Program-made: the position numbers and the translations under genes | In this document: one piece after another, positions 1 to 7,970 of the stretch | Layout: each line of letters begins with the position of its first letter | Position numbering within the stretch: the stretch's first letter is position 1 | Notes under the pieces: model-generated | The model's input: only the letters and a program-made list of their open reading frames with translations | Databases searched by the model: none | What the model was told of the DNA's origin: nothing | Source of the DNA: a virus | Reading direction: 5' to 3' (one strand) | Virus record (IMG/VR): IMGVR_UViG_3300049733_000558 | Location: 1 to 22,774 of that record | DNA length: 22,774 nucleotides

Positions 1-193
1 GTGCGAGCGTCTTCACGGTGAGCGTCTTGGCGAGACCCGGCACGCCCTCGACCAGCAGGTGACCCTGCGCGAGGATGGCGACCAGCACGCGCTCGAGGAA
101 GTGGTCCTGCCCGACTACGACGCGCTTCACTTCGTAGAGAACCCGCTGCATCAGCGGAGAAATATCGCCATGCGGCGCTGCATTGTCTTCCAT
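1..193 (-). CDS. MoxR-family AAA+ ATPase, N-terminal part (cut by window edge)
   Basis: The first 64 codons are present. The reading starts MEDNAAPHGDISPLMQRVLY, continues with a KRVVVGQDHFLERVLVAIL segment, and ends in the Walker A region GVPGLAKT. The 'VVGQ' helix followed by 'L.EGVPGLAKT' is characteristic of MoxR AAA+ ATPases, cytoplasmic chaperone-like enzymes usually encoded with DUF58 and VWA proteins. The ATG at 193 is preceded by AAGGAAG at a good distance. The end of the serine protease gene lies 23 bp upstream in the same orientation, so the two are probably cotranscribed. The VWA partner is present but divergent (1285-2337). The family call is secure from the P-loop context; the rest of the gene lies outside the window. 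Confidence 0.85.
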   Translation of the reverse strand, partial: MEDNAAPHGDISPLMQRVLYEVKRVVVGQDHFLERVLVAILAQGHLLVEGVPGLAKTLTVKTLA

Positions 194-216
194 GATGGAC
201 TTCCTTGTGCTGGCCG

Positions 217-1128
217 TCAGAACGGCGGGATGCCGACCGCGTTGCCCGCGGTCTCGATGGTGACTGCAAAGCCGATGCCGAGGAACGTGCGTGCCTCGGT
301 CGGATTCAGGATGGCCGTCACGATGCCGATGACTTCGCCTTCCATGGTGAGCAGCGGCCCGCCCGAGCTGCCGGGATTGGCCGCCGCATCGAACTGGATC
401 AGGCGAGTGAGGAGCCGGTGTCCTTCCGGCGAGCGGAACTCGCGGTTCAGGCCCGAGACCACGCCCGCCGAGACGGAGGGCCCGATGCCGAAGGGGAAGC
501 CGACGGCGACGACCTCGTCGCCCGGCCGCAGCTTCTGGGTCGAGCCGAGCGTTGCCGCGGCGAGATCGTCGGGAACCGTTTTCGCCTTGATCACCGCGAG
601 ATCGCTCTCGGGCCGCATGCCCACCAGCTCGACGTCCGACTCGAGGCCGTCGAAGAACGTGACGGAGATGCGCTTCGCGCCGGCGACGACGTGGAGATTG
701 GTGAGGATCAGGCCGCTGTCCACGATCACGACGCCGGATGCCACGCCGTGCTCCGTTTCACCGCCGTTGCCGTCGTCGACGTAGCCGCGCACGCGCACCA
801 CCGACGGGCGCACCGCTTCGGCGGCCTTCGCCGCGCGCGAAGGCAGCGTCTGGTTCTCGAGCGTGTGCAGCACCGCGGCGTCGATATCTTCCTGCGTAAA
901 CTCGCGCGGCTGTCGCTGGGTCCCGACGAAATAAACCAGCAGCAGAAGGAACAGGAACGCGGCCGCGTAGGGCAGGCGCCGGTCGCGGAGCAGGTCGCTC
1001 GCGCGCGCACTGCGCTGGGGCGCGGCGACCGGGGCCGGGGCCGGGACGGACGCCGCGTCCGGCGCTGCGGGTCGGGTGCCCTTGTCACGCGCCCGCGGCG
1101 CGCTGCTGTAGATGGCCGCTCTCTTCAT
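217..1128 (-). CDS. Membrane-anchored S1C (HtrA/Deg-like) trypsin-type serine protease without PDZ domain
   Basis: The 303-aa protein has a proline/alanine-rich N-terminal tail, one transmembrane helix (about residues 52-69) and a trypsin-like domain. The catalytic triad is visible: His146 in TNLHVVAG, Asp176 in ESDLAVIK and Ser255 in NPGSSGGPLL. The Ser motif and the VGFPFG segment are typical of Deg/HtrA proteases. The protein stops soon after the protease domain, so there is no PDZ domain, unlike DegP or DegS. The topology suggests a protease tethered to the inner membrane and facing the periplasm. It lies upstream of and collinear with the moxR-like gene (23-bp gap). The ATG at 1128 has no clear Shine-Dalgarno sequence; a tandem 11-bp repeat abuts it. 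The family is clear, the substrate is not. Confidence 0.85.
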   Translation of the reverse strand: MKRAAIYSSAPRARDKGTRPAAPDAASVPAPAPVAAPQRSARASDLLRDRRLPYAAAFLFLLLLVYFVGTQRQPREFTQEDIDAAVLHTLENQTLPSRAAKAAEAVRPSVVRVRGYVDDGNGGETEHGVASGVVIVDSGLILTNLHVVAGAKRISVTFFDGLESDVELVGMRPESDLAVIKAKTVPDDLAAATLGSTQKLRPGDEVVAVGFPFGIGPSVSAGVVSGLNREFRSPEGHRLLTRLIQFDAAANPGSSGGPLLTMEGEVIGIVTAILNPTEARTFLGIGFAVTIETAGNAVGIPPF

Positions 1129-1149
1129 GAAACCAAAGTGAAACCAAAT
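1128..1149. repeat. Tandem 11-bp direct repeat at protease start
   Basis: Two adjacent copies of TGAAACCAAA followed by G or T occupy 1128-1138 and 1139-1149. The first base belongs to the protease start codon. This places the repeat in the 5' untranslated region or at the start codon of the protease mRNA, where a Shine-Dalgarno sequence would be expected. It could be a regulator site or simple slippage. Confidence 0.6.
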
Positions 1150-1284
1150 CCGTTACACGCCTGTCCGGATATATCGGACCGTAGCACGAAAGCGGCTGGC
1201 ACACACGGTCCCGCGCGGCTGGGTTCCATGAGATGGATAGGCGAGGGTCACTTCGCCGCGCCGCAGTGATAAAGTGGAGAGCTG
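1129..1284. promoter_or_regulatory. Divergent intergenic region between protease and VWA operons
   Basis: This 156-bp gap separates two divergent gene sets and must hold both promoters. It contains the inverted repeat GTCCG-N7-CGGAC (1163-1179), with an AT-rich ATATAT-like centre, which looks like an operator for a dimeric regulator. The plus-strand side ends in TGGAGAGCTG directly before the VWA ATG. I could not assign a sigma-70 promoter with confidence on either strand. Confidence 0.45.
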
Positions 1285-2337
1285 ATGCGGTTTCTCTGGC
1301 CCGATTCGCTGTGGGTGCTGCTCGCCGTCCCGGCGCTCGTCGCGCTGTACCTCTACGCGCTGCGGCGGAAGAAGACGGCGATACGCTACACGAGCCTGCG
1401 CCTCGTGAGGGAGGCGCTGGGCCCCGGCCAGCGCTTGCGGCGTCACGTACCGCCGGCGCTTTTCCTGCTGGCGATGGTCGCAGCGATTCTGGCGATGGCG
1501 CGGCCGAACGCGCTGTTTCTGCTGCCGGCGCAGCAGCAGACCATCGTCCTCGCGATGGACGTCTCGCGCAGCATGCGCGCGACCGACGTGGAGCCCAACC
1601 GCTTGAGCGCGTCGCAGACGGCGGCCAAGGCGTTCATCGAGGAGATGCCCCGCAACGTGCGCATCGGTGTCGTTTCCTTCGCCGGGACGGCCTCGATCGT
1701 CCAGACCCCGACCGAGAACCGCGACGATCTCATCGCGGCGATCGACCGTTTCCAGCTCCAGCGCGGCACCGCGACGGGCAGCGGCATCATCCTGTCGCTG
1801 TCGGTGCTGTTTCCGGAGGCGGGCATAGACCTCGAGTCGGCGGTGTTCGATCGCAGTTTTTCGCGGTTCGGTGGGTATGCCGCGCCGATCGACCGGCCGC
1901 GCCGGGAGGCCGAAAAGAAGGACTTCAAGCCCGTCGTCCCCGGTTCCTACACCGGCGGCCTGATCATCCTGCTCTCCGACGGCCGGCGCACGACTGGCCC
2001 CGATCCCCTGGAAGCGGCGAAGATGGCGGCCGAGCGGGGCGTGCGCATCTACACGGTGGGCTTCGGCACGAAGGAGGGCGGCGCGATCAGCTTCGACGGC
2101 TGGTCTTCCTACGTCGTGCTGGACGAGGAGGCGCTGAAAGGCGTGGCCCAGATAACCGGCGGGGAATACTTCTACGCGGGCACCGCGGCGGACCTGCGCA
2201 AGGTCTATTCGAACCTCAATACGAAGTTCGCTCTGGAGCAGAAGGAAACCGAGGTGAGCGCGATTCTGAGCGCGGTCGCGGCCCTGCTTGCCGTCTTCGC
2301 CGTGCTGCTGTCGCTGCTCTGGTTCCACCGAAGGTAG
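1285..2337 (+). CDS. BatA-like VWA-domain membrane protein
   Basis: The 350-aa protein starts WPDSLWVLLAVPALVALYLY (hydrophobic segment, about residues 9-26), has a second membrane segment at about 57-72, a von Willebrand factor A domain from about residue 86, and a last membrane helix near the C-terminus (about 322-345). The metal-ion-dependent adhesion site is intact: Asp92-x-Ser94-x-Ser96 in MDVSRSM, a Thr in RGTATGSGI and an Asp in LLSDGRRT. This is the BatA/BatB (aerotolerance-operon) layout, with the VWA domain in the periplasm. MoxR ATPases are typical partners, and one lies on the opposite strand about 1.1 kb away. GGAGAGCTG precedes the ATG. No DUF58 gene is seen in the window. Confidence 0.85.
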   Translation: MRFLWPDSLWVLLAVPALVALYLYALRRKKTAIRYTSLRLVREALGPGQRLRRHVPPALFLLAMVAAILAMARPNALFLLPAQQQTIVLAMDVSRSMRATDVEPNRLSASQTAAKAFIEEMPRNVRIGVVSFAGTASIVQTPTENRDDLIAAIDRFQLQRGTATGSGIILSLSVLFPEAGIDLESAVFDRSFSRFGGYAAPIDRPRREAEKKDFKPVVPGSYTGGLIILLSDGRRTTGPDPLEAAKMAAERGVRIYTVGFGTKEGGAISFDGWSSYVVLDEEALKGVAQITGGEYFYAGTAADLRKVYSNLNTKFALEQKETEVSAILSAVAALLAVFAVLLSLLWFHRR

Positions 2338-2361
2338 ACGACGCTGCCCGCGGGGCGTTCC

Positions 2362-3171
2362 ATGCCGGCGCAGGATACGACAGTCGTATTGACCTCCTGC
2401 CGGCGTTACGACTTGCTCGCCCGGACGCTGGAAAGCTTCCATCGGCACAACACCGACCGGGGCGTCGCGCGGACCATCGTCGTGGAGGACGGCGACGGCG
2501 ATCCTTCCGACGTCTGCCTGCGCTTCGGCGCCGAGTTGATCCGCACCGGGGCGCGCGTCGGCCAGATGGCGGCGATCGACTTGGCGTACGCGGAAGTGCG
2601 CACGCCGTACATCTTCCATCTCGAGGACGACTGGGAGTTCTACCGGTCCGGCTTCATCGAGCGCAGCCGCGCGATCCTGGAGACCGATCCGTCCTCGCTC
2701 ATCGTGTGCTTGCGCGCGTGGAACGACACCAACGGCCATCCGCTCATGTTCCGCTCCGATGACCGCACTTTCGGCGTGATGGCGACGACCTTCAACGAGG
2801 TGTGGCATGGGTTCACCCTGAATCCCGGCCTGCGGCGACTGGTCGACTACCAGCGACTGGGCAGCTACTCGAAGCAGCCCATTACGGTGCGCGCGGTGCA
2901 CCGAAACCCTTCGCTCGGCCTGCAGCTCGAGATCGAAGCGAGCCGGTTCTACTTCCTCCGCGGCTTCCGCGCCGTCATCCTGGACGAGGCCGGGTATATC
3001 CGACACATCGGCGAGGGGCGGCACGTGAGCCATCCCGATGACGCGAAGTTCGGCGCCGCGATAGGGTCGCCTGCCGCGGCGAAGCCGGCGGCTGCTCCGC
3101 AGGTGAATCGCAACGCGCTGTGCTCGTGCGGATCGGGCAAGCGCTACAAGCATTGCCACGGCCGGCTCTAG
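2362..3171 (+). CDS. Family-2-like glycosyltransferase with C-terminal SEC-C zinc motif
   Basis: The 269-aa protein begins TTVVLTSCRRYDLLARTLES, the usual first strand and helix of a GT-A glycosyltransferase. An acidic VVEDGDGD segment follows at about residues 40-47, and a DxD-like HLEDDWEF at about 86-93 would bind metal and nucleotide sugar. After an alanine-rich linker the last 20 residues form a SEC-C motif: Cys254-x-Cys256-x8-Cys265-His266. That motif binds zinc and is best known from the SecA C-terminus. The gene starts 24 bp after the VWA gene and ends 25 bp before the FAD oxidoreductase, so it probably sits in one transcription unit. The acceptor is unknown. The ribosome binding site before the ATG is weak. 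Confidence 0.72.
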   Translation: MPAQDTTVVLTSCRRYDLLARTLESFHRHNTDRGVARTIVVEDGDGDPSDVCLRFGAELIRTGARVGQMAAIDLAYAEVRTPYIFHLEDDWEFYRSGFIERSRAILETDPSSLIVCLRAWNDTNGHPLMFRSDDRTFGVMATTFNEVWHGFTLNPGLRRLVDYQRLGSYSKQPITVRAVHRNPSLGLQLEIEASRFYFLRGFRAVILDEAGYIRHIGEGRHVSHPDDAKFGAAIGSPAAAKPAAAPQVNRNALCSCGSGKRYKHCHGRL

Positions 3172-3196
3172 AAACGGCAGACGTCGGATCCGCTAC

Positions 3197-4294
3197 GTGA
3201 GCCGGGCGAAGCGCGTCATCATCTGCGGCGGCGGCGTGATCGGCGTTGCCATCGCCTACTTCCTGAGGAAACGTGGCGCGCAGCCGATCGTGATCGAGCG
3301 CCACGCGGTCGCCGGCTCTGCCTCCGGCAAGTCCGGCGGCTTCCTGGCGTACGACTGGTGCCGCGGCACCGCGCTCGACCGGCTGGCGCGCAGGAGCTTC
3401 GACCTGCATGCCGAGCTCGCCGCGGCGCTGGACAATCCGTGGGGCTATCGACGCCTGGATACCTATGCCGGCTACGCGAACGCGGACGAGGAAGGAGTGG
3501 GTGCCGGTCCGCTCCCTTGGCTGTCGCCGGGCGTCGCCGTCACCGGACGCCTCGGCTCGCCGCGTACCACTGCGTTGGTCGAGCCGCACGCCTTTACCAC
3601 CCGATTGATGCGCTCCGCGCAGGCGGCGGGCGCTGAACTGCGCATGGGCGCGGTCGCGGATGTAGTCCGACGCGCGGACGGCGCGGCCGGCGGCGTGGTG
3701 CTCGATACCGGCGAGACATTGGACGGCGACGCCGTGGTCATTGCCCTGGGGCCGTGGTCGCTGCTCGCGGCGCGCTGGCTGCCGTTGCCCGCGGTGTACG
3801 GCTTCAAGGGCCACAGCCTGGTGTTCGAGACGGGCGAGAGCATTCCCGCCGAGGCGCTGTTCCTCGAGTACCGGGAGGCGAGCGGCGAGGTGCTGACCCC
3901 GGAGGTGTTTCCGCGCGCCGACGGCACGACGTGGGCCTGCGCGATCTCCAGCGCCCAGCCGGTCCCTGTCGATCCCGCCGACGTCGAGCCCGACGAGGGC
4001 GCGCACAAGCGGCTGGAAGCGATGTGCCGATCGATTTCCCCGGCGCTCGCCACCGCGCCGATCCTGAGGCGGCAGGCCTGCTTCCGGCCGGTCAGCGAGG
4101 ACGGCCTGCCGCTGATCGGCGCCGTCCCGGGCGTCGCGGGCGCGTACATCGCGACCGGGCACAACGTCTGGGGCATGCTCAACGCGCCCGCGACCGGCGA
4201 GGCGATGGCCGAGCTGATCCTCGACGGCCGCGCCCAACAGGTCGACCTGGCGCCGTTTGCGCCGGCGCGCCTGCGAATTGCGGGCTCGCGTTAA
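3197..4294 (+). CDS. DAO-family FAD-dependent oxidoreductase (glycine/D-amino acid oxidase type)
   Basis: The 365-aa protein begins with a Rossmann FAD-binding motif, Gly11-x-Gly13-x-x-Gly16 in ICGGGVIGVAIAYFL, followed by the ribose-binding Glu34 in PIVIERH. The C-terminal segment ATGHNVWGMLNAPATGEAMA is the second FAD contact typical of the DAO fold (D-amino acid oxidase, sarcosine oxidase, glycine oxidase). Full length is normal for the family. Such enzymes oxidise a C-N bond of an amino or N-methyl-amino acid, with oxygen or a quinone as acceptor; the substrate cannot be read from sequence. A GTG start at 3197 fits the N-terminus. The gene lies between the glycosyltransferase and the first radical SAM gene in the same direction. 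Confidence 0.8.
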   Translation: MSRAKRVIICGGGVIGVAIAYFLRKRGAQPIVIERHAVAGSASGKSGGFLAYDWCRGTALDRLARRSFDLHAELAAALDNPWGYRRLDTYAGYANADEEGVGAGPLPWLSPGVAVTGRLGSPRTTALVEPHAFTTRLMRSAQAAGAELRMGAVADVVRRADGAAGGVVLDTGETLDGDAVVIALGPWSLLAARWLPLPAVYGFKGHSLVFETGESIPAEALFLEYREASGEVLTPEVFPRADGTTWACAISSAQPVPVDPADVEPDEGAHKRLEAMCRSISPALATAPILRRQACFRPVSEDGLPLIGAVPGVAGAYIATGHNVWGMLNAPATGEAMAELILDGRAQQVDLAPFAPARLRIAGSR

Positions 4295-4369
4295 GGCTTG
4301 TGTGGAGGAGCGACCTGGGGTATGCCCGGTTTCTCGGGCGGTGTAGCATCAGGGCTTCCAGAGGGGATC

Positions 4370-5884
4370 ATGGCGGCAGCGTTCGACATCGAGGCCTACA
4401 ACCGGACCCGTAAGGTGAGCGACGACTCGCTCGTCTGCCACGCGCCGTTCGTGAGCCTGCACTTCGATCCCCTGGGCAACGCCTACGCGTGCGACTCGAG
4501 CTATCGGCACATCCTGGGCCGATACCCTCAGCATTCGATCCGCGAGATGTGGCAGGGACGGCAGGTGCAGCAGCTCCGCACCTGGATCCGCGAGCTCGAC
4601 CTGTCCCACAGCTGCCAGCGCTGCCGCGACCAGCTCTGCGCGGGCAACTACCACCTGCTCCGGGCGAAGGACTACGATCACCTCGCGCGGGATCGGTACC
4701 CGTCCGACGCCATGCCCCGGGTCCTGGAGTTCGACGCGTCGAACGTGTGCAACCTCGGCTGCATAATGTGCAACGGCCTGTCCTCGTCCTGGATCCGGGC
4801 CCACCGCGAGCACCTGCCCCGCCTCGTGAGCCCCTACGACGACGCCTTCGTCGCCCAGGTGGAAGAGCTCGTGCCGGGACTGGAACATGTCGCCTTCGTC
4901 GGCGGTGAGCCCTTCCTGAGCGAGATCTACTACTCCCTCTGGGACGTCATCGCCCGTGTGAAGCCCGGCCTGCTCGTCAACATCACGACCAACGCAACCA
5001 CGTGGAACGCCCGCGTCGAGAAGATCCTGAGCAGGCTGCGTTGCTCCATCATCGTGTCGATGGACTCGGTTCGGCGAGACACCTACGAGAGCATCCGCAT
5101 CAACGCCTCCCTCGAAACCACGATGCGCAACCTGGATCGCCTCCGGGAGTACTGCCGTTCCGTGGGTACCCAGATCCGCCTCGCGGTCTGCCCCATGCGG
5201 CGCAACTGGCGCGAGCTGCCGGAGATCGTCGAGTTCTGCAACGAGCGCGGGATCGAGATCATCTTCAACAACGTGCTCCATCCGGCGAGACTGAGTCTGC
5301 GGACACTCGGTCCGAAGGACCTGGACGAGGTCGTGCAGCACCTTGAGTCCCACGGTCTCCCCGCTGGCTCGGCCCTCGAGCGCACGAACCACGAGCGATA
5401 CCGGTCGCTGGTCAATCAGCTGAGGGCGTGGAGGGAGGACGCGCGGGGCAGGCTGTCGGGCCCGGAGGCCGGGCGGGTGGTCGACTTCGAAAGACTGGAA
5501 GCCTTCGAGGGGTCGGTGCGGGCGGCCATGCTCGAATGGCTCGCCTTGATCACCAACCCCCAGGGCGGGGACGACAGCAGCGATCGCGACCTCTCGTGGA
5601 GGCTGCGCCAAGCGCTCGAGGTCAAGAGCCCCGAGGCGTTCATCAACGAGTACTTCGACGCTCTCGGGGAGATCGGCTCTCTCCTCCACGCCGACGTGCC
5701 CGGTGTCTCGGAGAAGGTCCGGAGTGTCGGGAGCATTGTGGAGGGTCACGCGCAGAGAGCCTGGTTCGTGGAGCAGCTCTGCCGATGGGACCCGGACCAG
5801 GTCCTGACCGCGGTGAAGACCGCGCCCGCGGGCGCTCTCGAGGGCTGGGTCGACGCTCAGTTCGCGTCCAACAGCACCCGCTAG
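4370..5884 (+). CDS. Twitch-domain radical SAM protein, short paralogue
   Basis: The protein is 504 aa from the ATG at 4370, which follows AGAGGGG; an upstream TTG at 4298 would add 24 unconserved residues and is less likely. The N-terminal cysteine-rich module has Cys23 (CHAPFVSLHF), Cys41 (YACD), and Cys82, Cys85 and Cys90 (SCQRCRDQLC), like a SPASM/twitch auxiliary iron-sulfur module placed before the core. The radical SAM cluster motif Cys127-x3-Cys131-x2-Cys134 (CNLGCIMC) follows, with the SAM-binding GGEP at about 178-181. The core ends near residue 360; the last 140 residues match nothing I recognise. This is the architecture of the twitch domain-containing radical SAM family, whose substrates are largely unknown. 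It shares most motifs with the convergent gene at 5892-7937. Confidence 0.85.
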   Translation: MAAAFDIEAYNRTRKVSDDSLVCHAPFVSLHFDPLGNAYACDSSYRHILGRYPQHSIREMWQGRQVQQLRTWIRELDLSHSCQRCRDQLCAGNYHLLRAKDYDHLARDRYPSDAMPRVLEFDASNVCNLGCIMCNGLSSSWIRAHREHLPRLVSPYDDAFVAQVEELVPGLEHVAFVGGEPFLSEIYYSLWDVIARVKPGLLVNITTNATTWNARVEKILSRLRCSIIVSMDSVRRDTYESIRINASLETTMRNLDRLREYCRSVGTQIRLAVCPMRRNWRELPEIVEFCNERGIEIIFNNVLHPARLSLRTLGPKDLDEVVQHLESHGLPAGSALERTNHERYRSLVNQLRAWREDARGRLSGPEAGRVVDFERLEAFEGSVRAAMLEWLALITNPQGGDDSSDRDLSWRLRQALEVKSPEAFINEYFDALGEIGSLLHADVPGVSEKVRSVGSIVEGHAQRAWFVEQLCRWDPDQVLTAVKTAPAGALEGWVDAQFASNSTR

Positions 5885-5891
5885 ATTCAGC

Positions 5892-7937
5892 TCACCGGAA
5901 GGCGTCGAGGCTCCGCTCGAACTCCGCATCGGACGCGTGAGCGACGTACCCGTAGACGCCGGCCAGGTCAAATCCCTCCAGCGCGCGGCACGCCGGCTCG
6001 ACCCGGCCCGACTCGACCGCCACGGCCACGCATGAGTCGGTCCGCCGCCGGAACGCTTCGTGGTCTCCGGCGGGCTCGTAGTGGAGATGGAACAGGTACA
6101 GCGCCGCCATGATTCCGCGAATGTCGTCCAGAGTCTGGAGCGGGGGGAGCCGCGCGTAGCCCCCCGAGCCTCCGCTGGTCGCGCCCTCGCTCGCCGTCGA
6201 CAAGGGTGCGTGTCCCTCTCCGCGCAGCTTCGCGACCAGGTAGCGCAGCCCGAGCTCCGCTCGCCGCAGCCCAGGCTGACTGAGCCCGCTCGTCTTCAGC
6301 TTCGCCAGAGCCTCGTCGACGCCAAGGCGCTCCTGCCCACGCCCCGTGCGCCAGTCCTCGGAAGGGACATCGAGAGAGAGCAGGAGCTCCCGCATCCATC
6401 GCACCAACGCCTCGCCCTCTCCCCACCGGATGCGCTCGCCCATCCAGCGGGCCAGGTCCCGTCCGTCCCGCGACCCGGAGTCGGACCTGGCCGCGAGAAA
6501 CTTCAGGAGCAACCTGTGCCAGTCCTGCAGTGACCGGGCTTCTACGCCGGACGTCTGCCCCTCGGCCGCATCGAGGCACCGGCACAGGAAGAGCGTCGCG
6601 AGGAGCAGCGACTCCTCGCTCGGAGCCGCGTCCTCTTGCCAGAGCGGGATCGGCGTCGGGGGAAGAATGCGGACGTCCACGCGGTTGCTGCTCGCCCGCT
6701 CGCACGCGATGCCGCGCGAGAGCACGAGCTGCGAGATCAGGGAGTCGAACCCTTCCGGCGCCGTCCAGCCGGTCCCGGCGCTCTGGTGGTCCTCGGCGAG
6801 GGCGCGCACCCGCGCCTCGATCCGGGAGCAGCGTCCGGAGAACGCCAGCTTGTCGTCGCGCCAGCCGCGAAGCTGCGACAGGAGTCCCTCCCACTGGCCG
6901 CGGTTGTGCCTCGTCCAGGGGGCGTCTCCGTCCGGGCCGTGCTTCTCGAGGTAGGTGATGACCTCGGCGAGCTCGTGAGCCGCAAGCCCGCCCAGCGAGG
7001 CGTCGGATGGTTGGAGCACGGTGTTGAAGCCGAGCTGGAGCTCCTTCTCCTCGCAGAAGCCCAGCACGTTGGGGAGGTCCCGCCAGTTGTGGGTCATCGG
7101 ACAGACGGCGAGCGACAGCTTCGTCGACTTCCGGCGGGTGTAGCCCAGGAGGTAGTCGACGTTGGTCATCACTTGGGGGAACCGCGCGTTCCGGCGGATC
7201 GCTTCGTAAACGGCCGGAGTCAGCGCATCCAGCGAGACCATGACGTCGAACCGCAGTGCCTCGAGGAGCTCCCTCACCCGTTCCGGGATGATGGTCGCAT
7301 TAGTGGTCACCGTGAGCCGGGTGTCCAGTCTCGCGTCGCGGATGCGCGTCCAGATCTCGTAGTAGCGCTTGATGAGGAAGGGCTCACCCCCGAGGAACCG
7401 GGCCCGGGAGACGGAGGGGAGGAACTCCTCGAGCTGATCGACGAAGGCGCGGTCGTAGGGACTCCTGAGGGGGGGGAGCTTCTCCCGCTTCGCGCGAATC
7501 GAGGAGGACCAGTGGCCTGCGCACATCACGCACTCGAGGTTGCACGTGTTGGAGAGCTCGAACTCGAGCACCCGGGGCATGGCGTCTTCGACGTGGGGGC
7601 GATAGCCGGCGTCCCGGGAGAACGCGTCGAAGTGTTGCATCATCGTGCCGGCGAAGTTCCGCTTCTCGAGCTGGTGGAAGCACACTCCGCACCCGGGTGC
7701 CTCCTCGTTCCTCAGGAAGGCCTCGCGGAGAGCCTGGGCCGAGGAACTCGTCCAGATCTGGCGGACGCTCTGCTCCGGGTAGGTCCCCAGGACGAAGGCC
7801 CGGTTGTAGCAGCACGAGGTGACGCGGCCGCTCTGCTCGAAGTTGAGGCTGACGAAGGGAGCGTGGCAAAGAACCGAGGTGTCGGTGCCAGGGAGGCGCG
7901 ACGAGCGGTAGGCGTCGAGGATCTCCGTCGATGGCAT
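5892..7937 (-). CDS. Twitch-domain radical SAM protein, long paralogue with about 290-aa C-terminal extension
   Basis: The protein is 681 aa. The ATG at 7937 is preceded by an ideal AGGAGG. The N-terminal module has Cys24 (CHAPFVSLNF), Cys42-Cys43 (TSCCYN) and Cys83-x2-Cys86 (GCGVCF). The radical SAM motif is Cys132-x3-Cys136-x2-Cys139 (CNLECVMC), with GGEPFL for SAM binding. Stretches such as MPRVLEF, SPYD-AFV, TTNAT and LAVCPM-NWR-LP are shared with the gene at 4370-5884, so the two are paralogues across about 370 residues. Residues from about 390 on form a long, mostly helical-looking, arginine-rich extension ending in a YLFHLHYEPAGDHEAF region, with no domain I recognise. The stop codons of the two paralogues are 7 bp apart, tail to tail. 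Confidence 0.85.
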   Translation of the reverse strand: MPSTEILDAYRSSRLPGTDTSVLCHAPFVSLNFEQSGRVTSCCYNRAFVLGTYPEQSVRQIWTSSSAQALREAFLRNEEAPGCGVCFHQLEKRNFAGTMMQHFDAFSRDAGYRPHVEDAMPRVLEFELSNTCNLECVMCAGHWSSSIRAKREKLPPLRSPYDRAFVDQLEEFLPSVSRARFLGGEPFLIKRYYEIWTRIRDARLDTRLTVTTNATIIPERVRELLEALRFDVMVSLDALTPAVYEAIRRNARFPQVMTNVDYLLGYTRRKSTKLSLAVCPMTHNWRDLPNVLGFCEEKELQLGFNTVLQPSDASLGGLAAHELAEVITYLEKHGPDGDAPWTRHNRGQWEGLLSQLRGWRDDKLAFSGRCSRIEARVRALAEDHQSAGTGWTAPEGFDSLISQLVLSRGIACERASSNRVDVRILPPTPIPLWQEDAAPSEESLLLATLFLCRCLDAAEGQTSGVEARSLQDWHRLLLKFLAARSDSGSRDGRDLARWMGERIRWGEGEALVRWMRELLLSLDVPSEDWRTGRGQERLGVDEALAKLKTSGLSQPGLRRAELGLRYLVAKLRGEGHAPLSTASEGATSGGSGGYARLPPLQTLDDIRGIMAALYLFHLHYEPAGDHEAFRRRTDSCVAVAVESGRVEPACRALEGFDLAGVYGYVAHASDAEFERSLDAFR

Positions 7938-7970
7938 TGTCGCCTCCTAATGAATGAAAGGAACTTCCCC

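Noticed and set aside
1153-3159. 668-codon open frame on the minus strand across the VWA and glycosyltransferase genes
   Set aside because: It is antisense to two genes with clear domain motifs, is very rich in Arg, Ala and Gly as expected for a GC-rich shadow frame, and has no recognisable domain or ribosome binding site.
4349-5971. 540-codon open frame antisense to the first radical SAM gene
   Set aside because: The radical SAM protein on the other strand has all family motifs; the antisense frame shows low-complexity composition and no motif.
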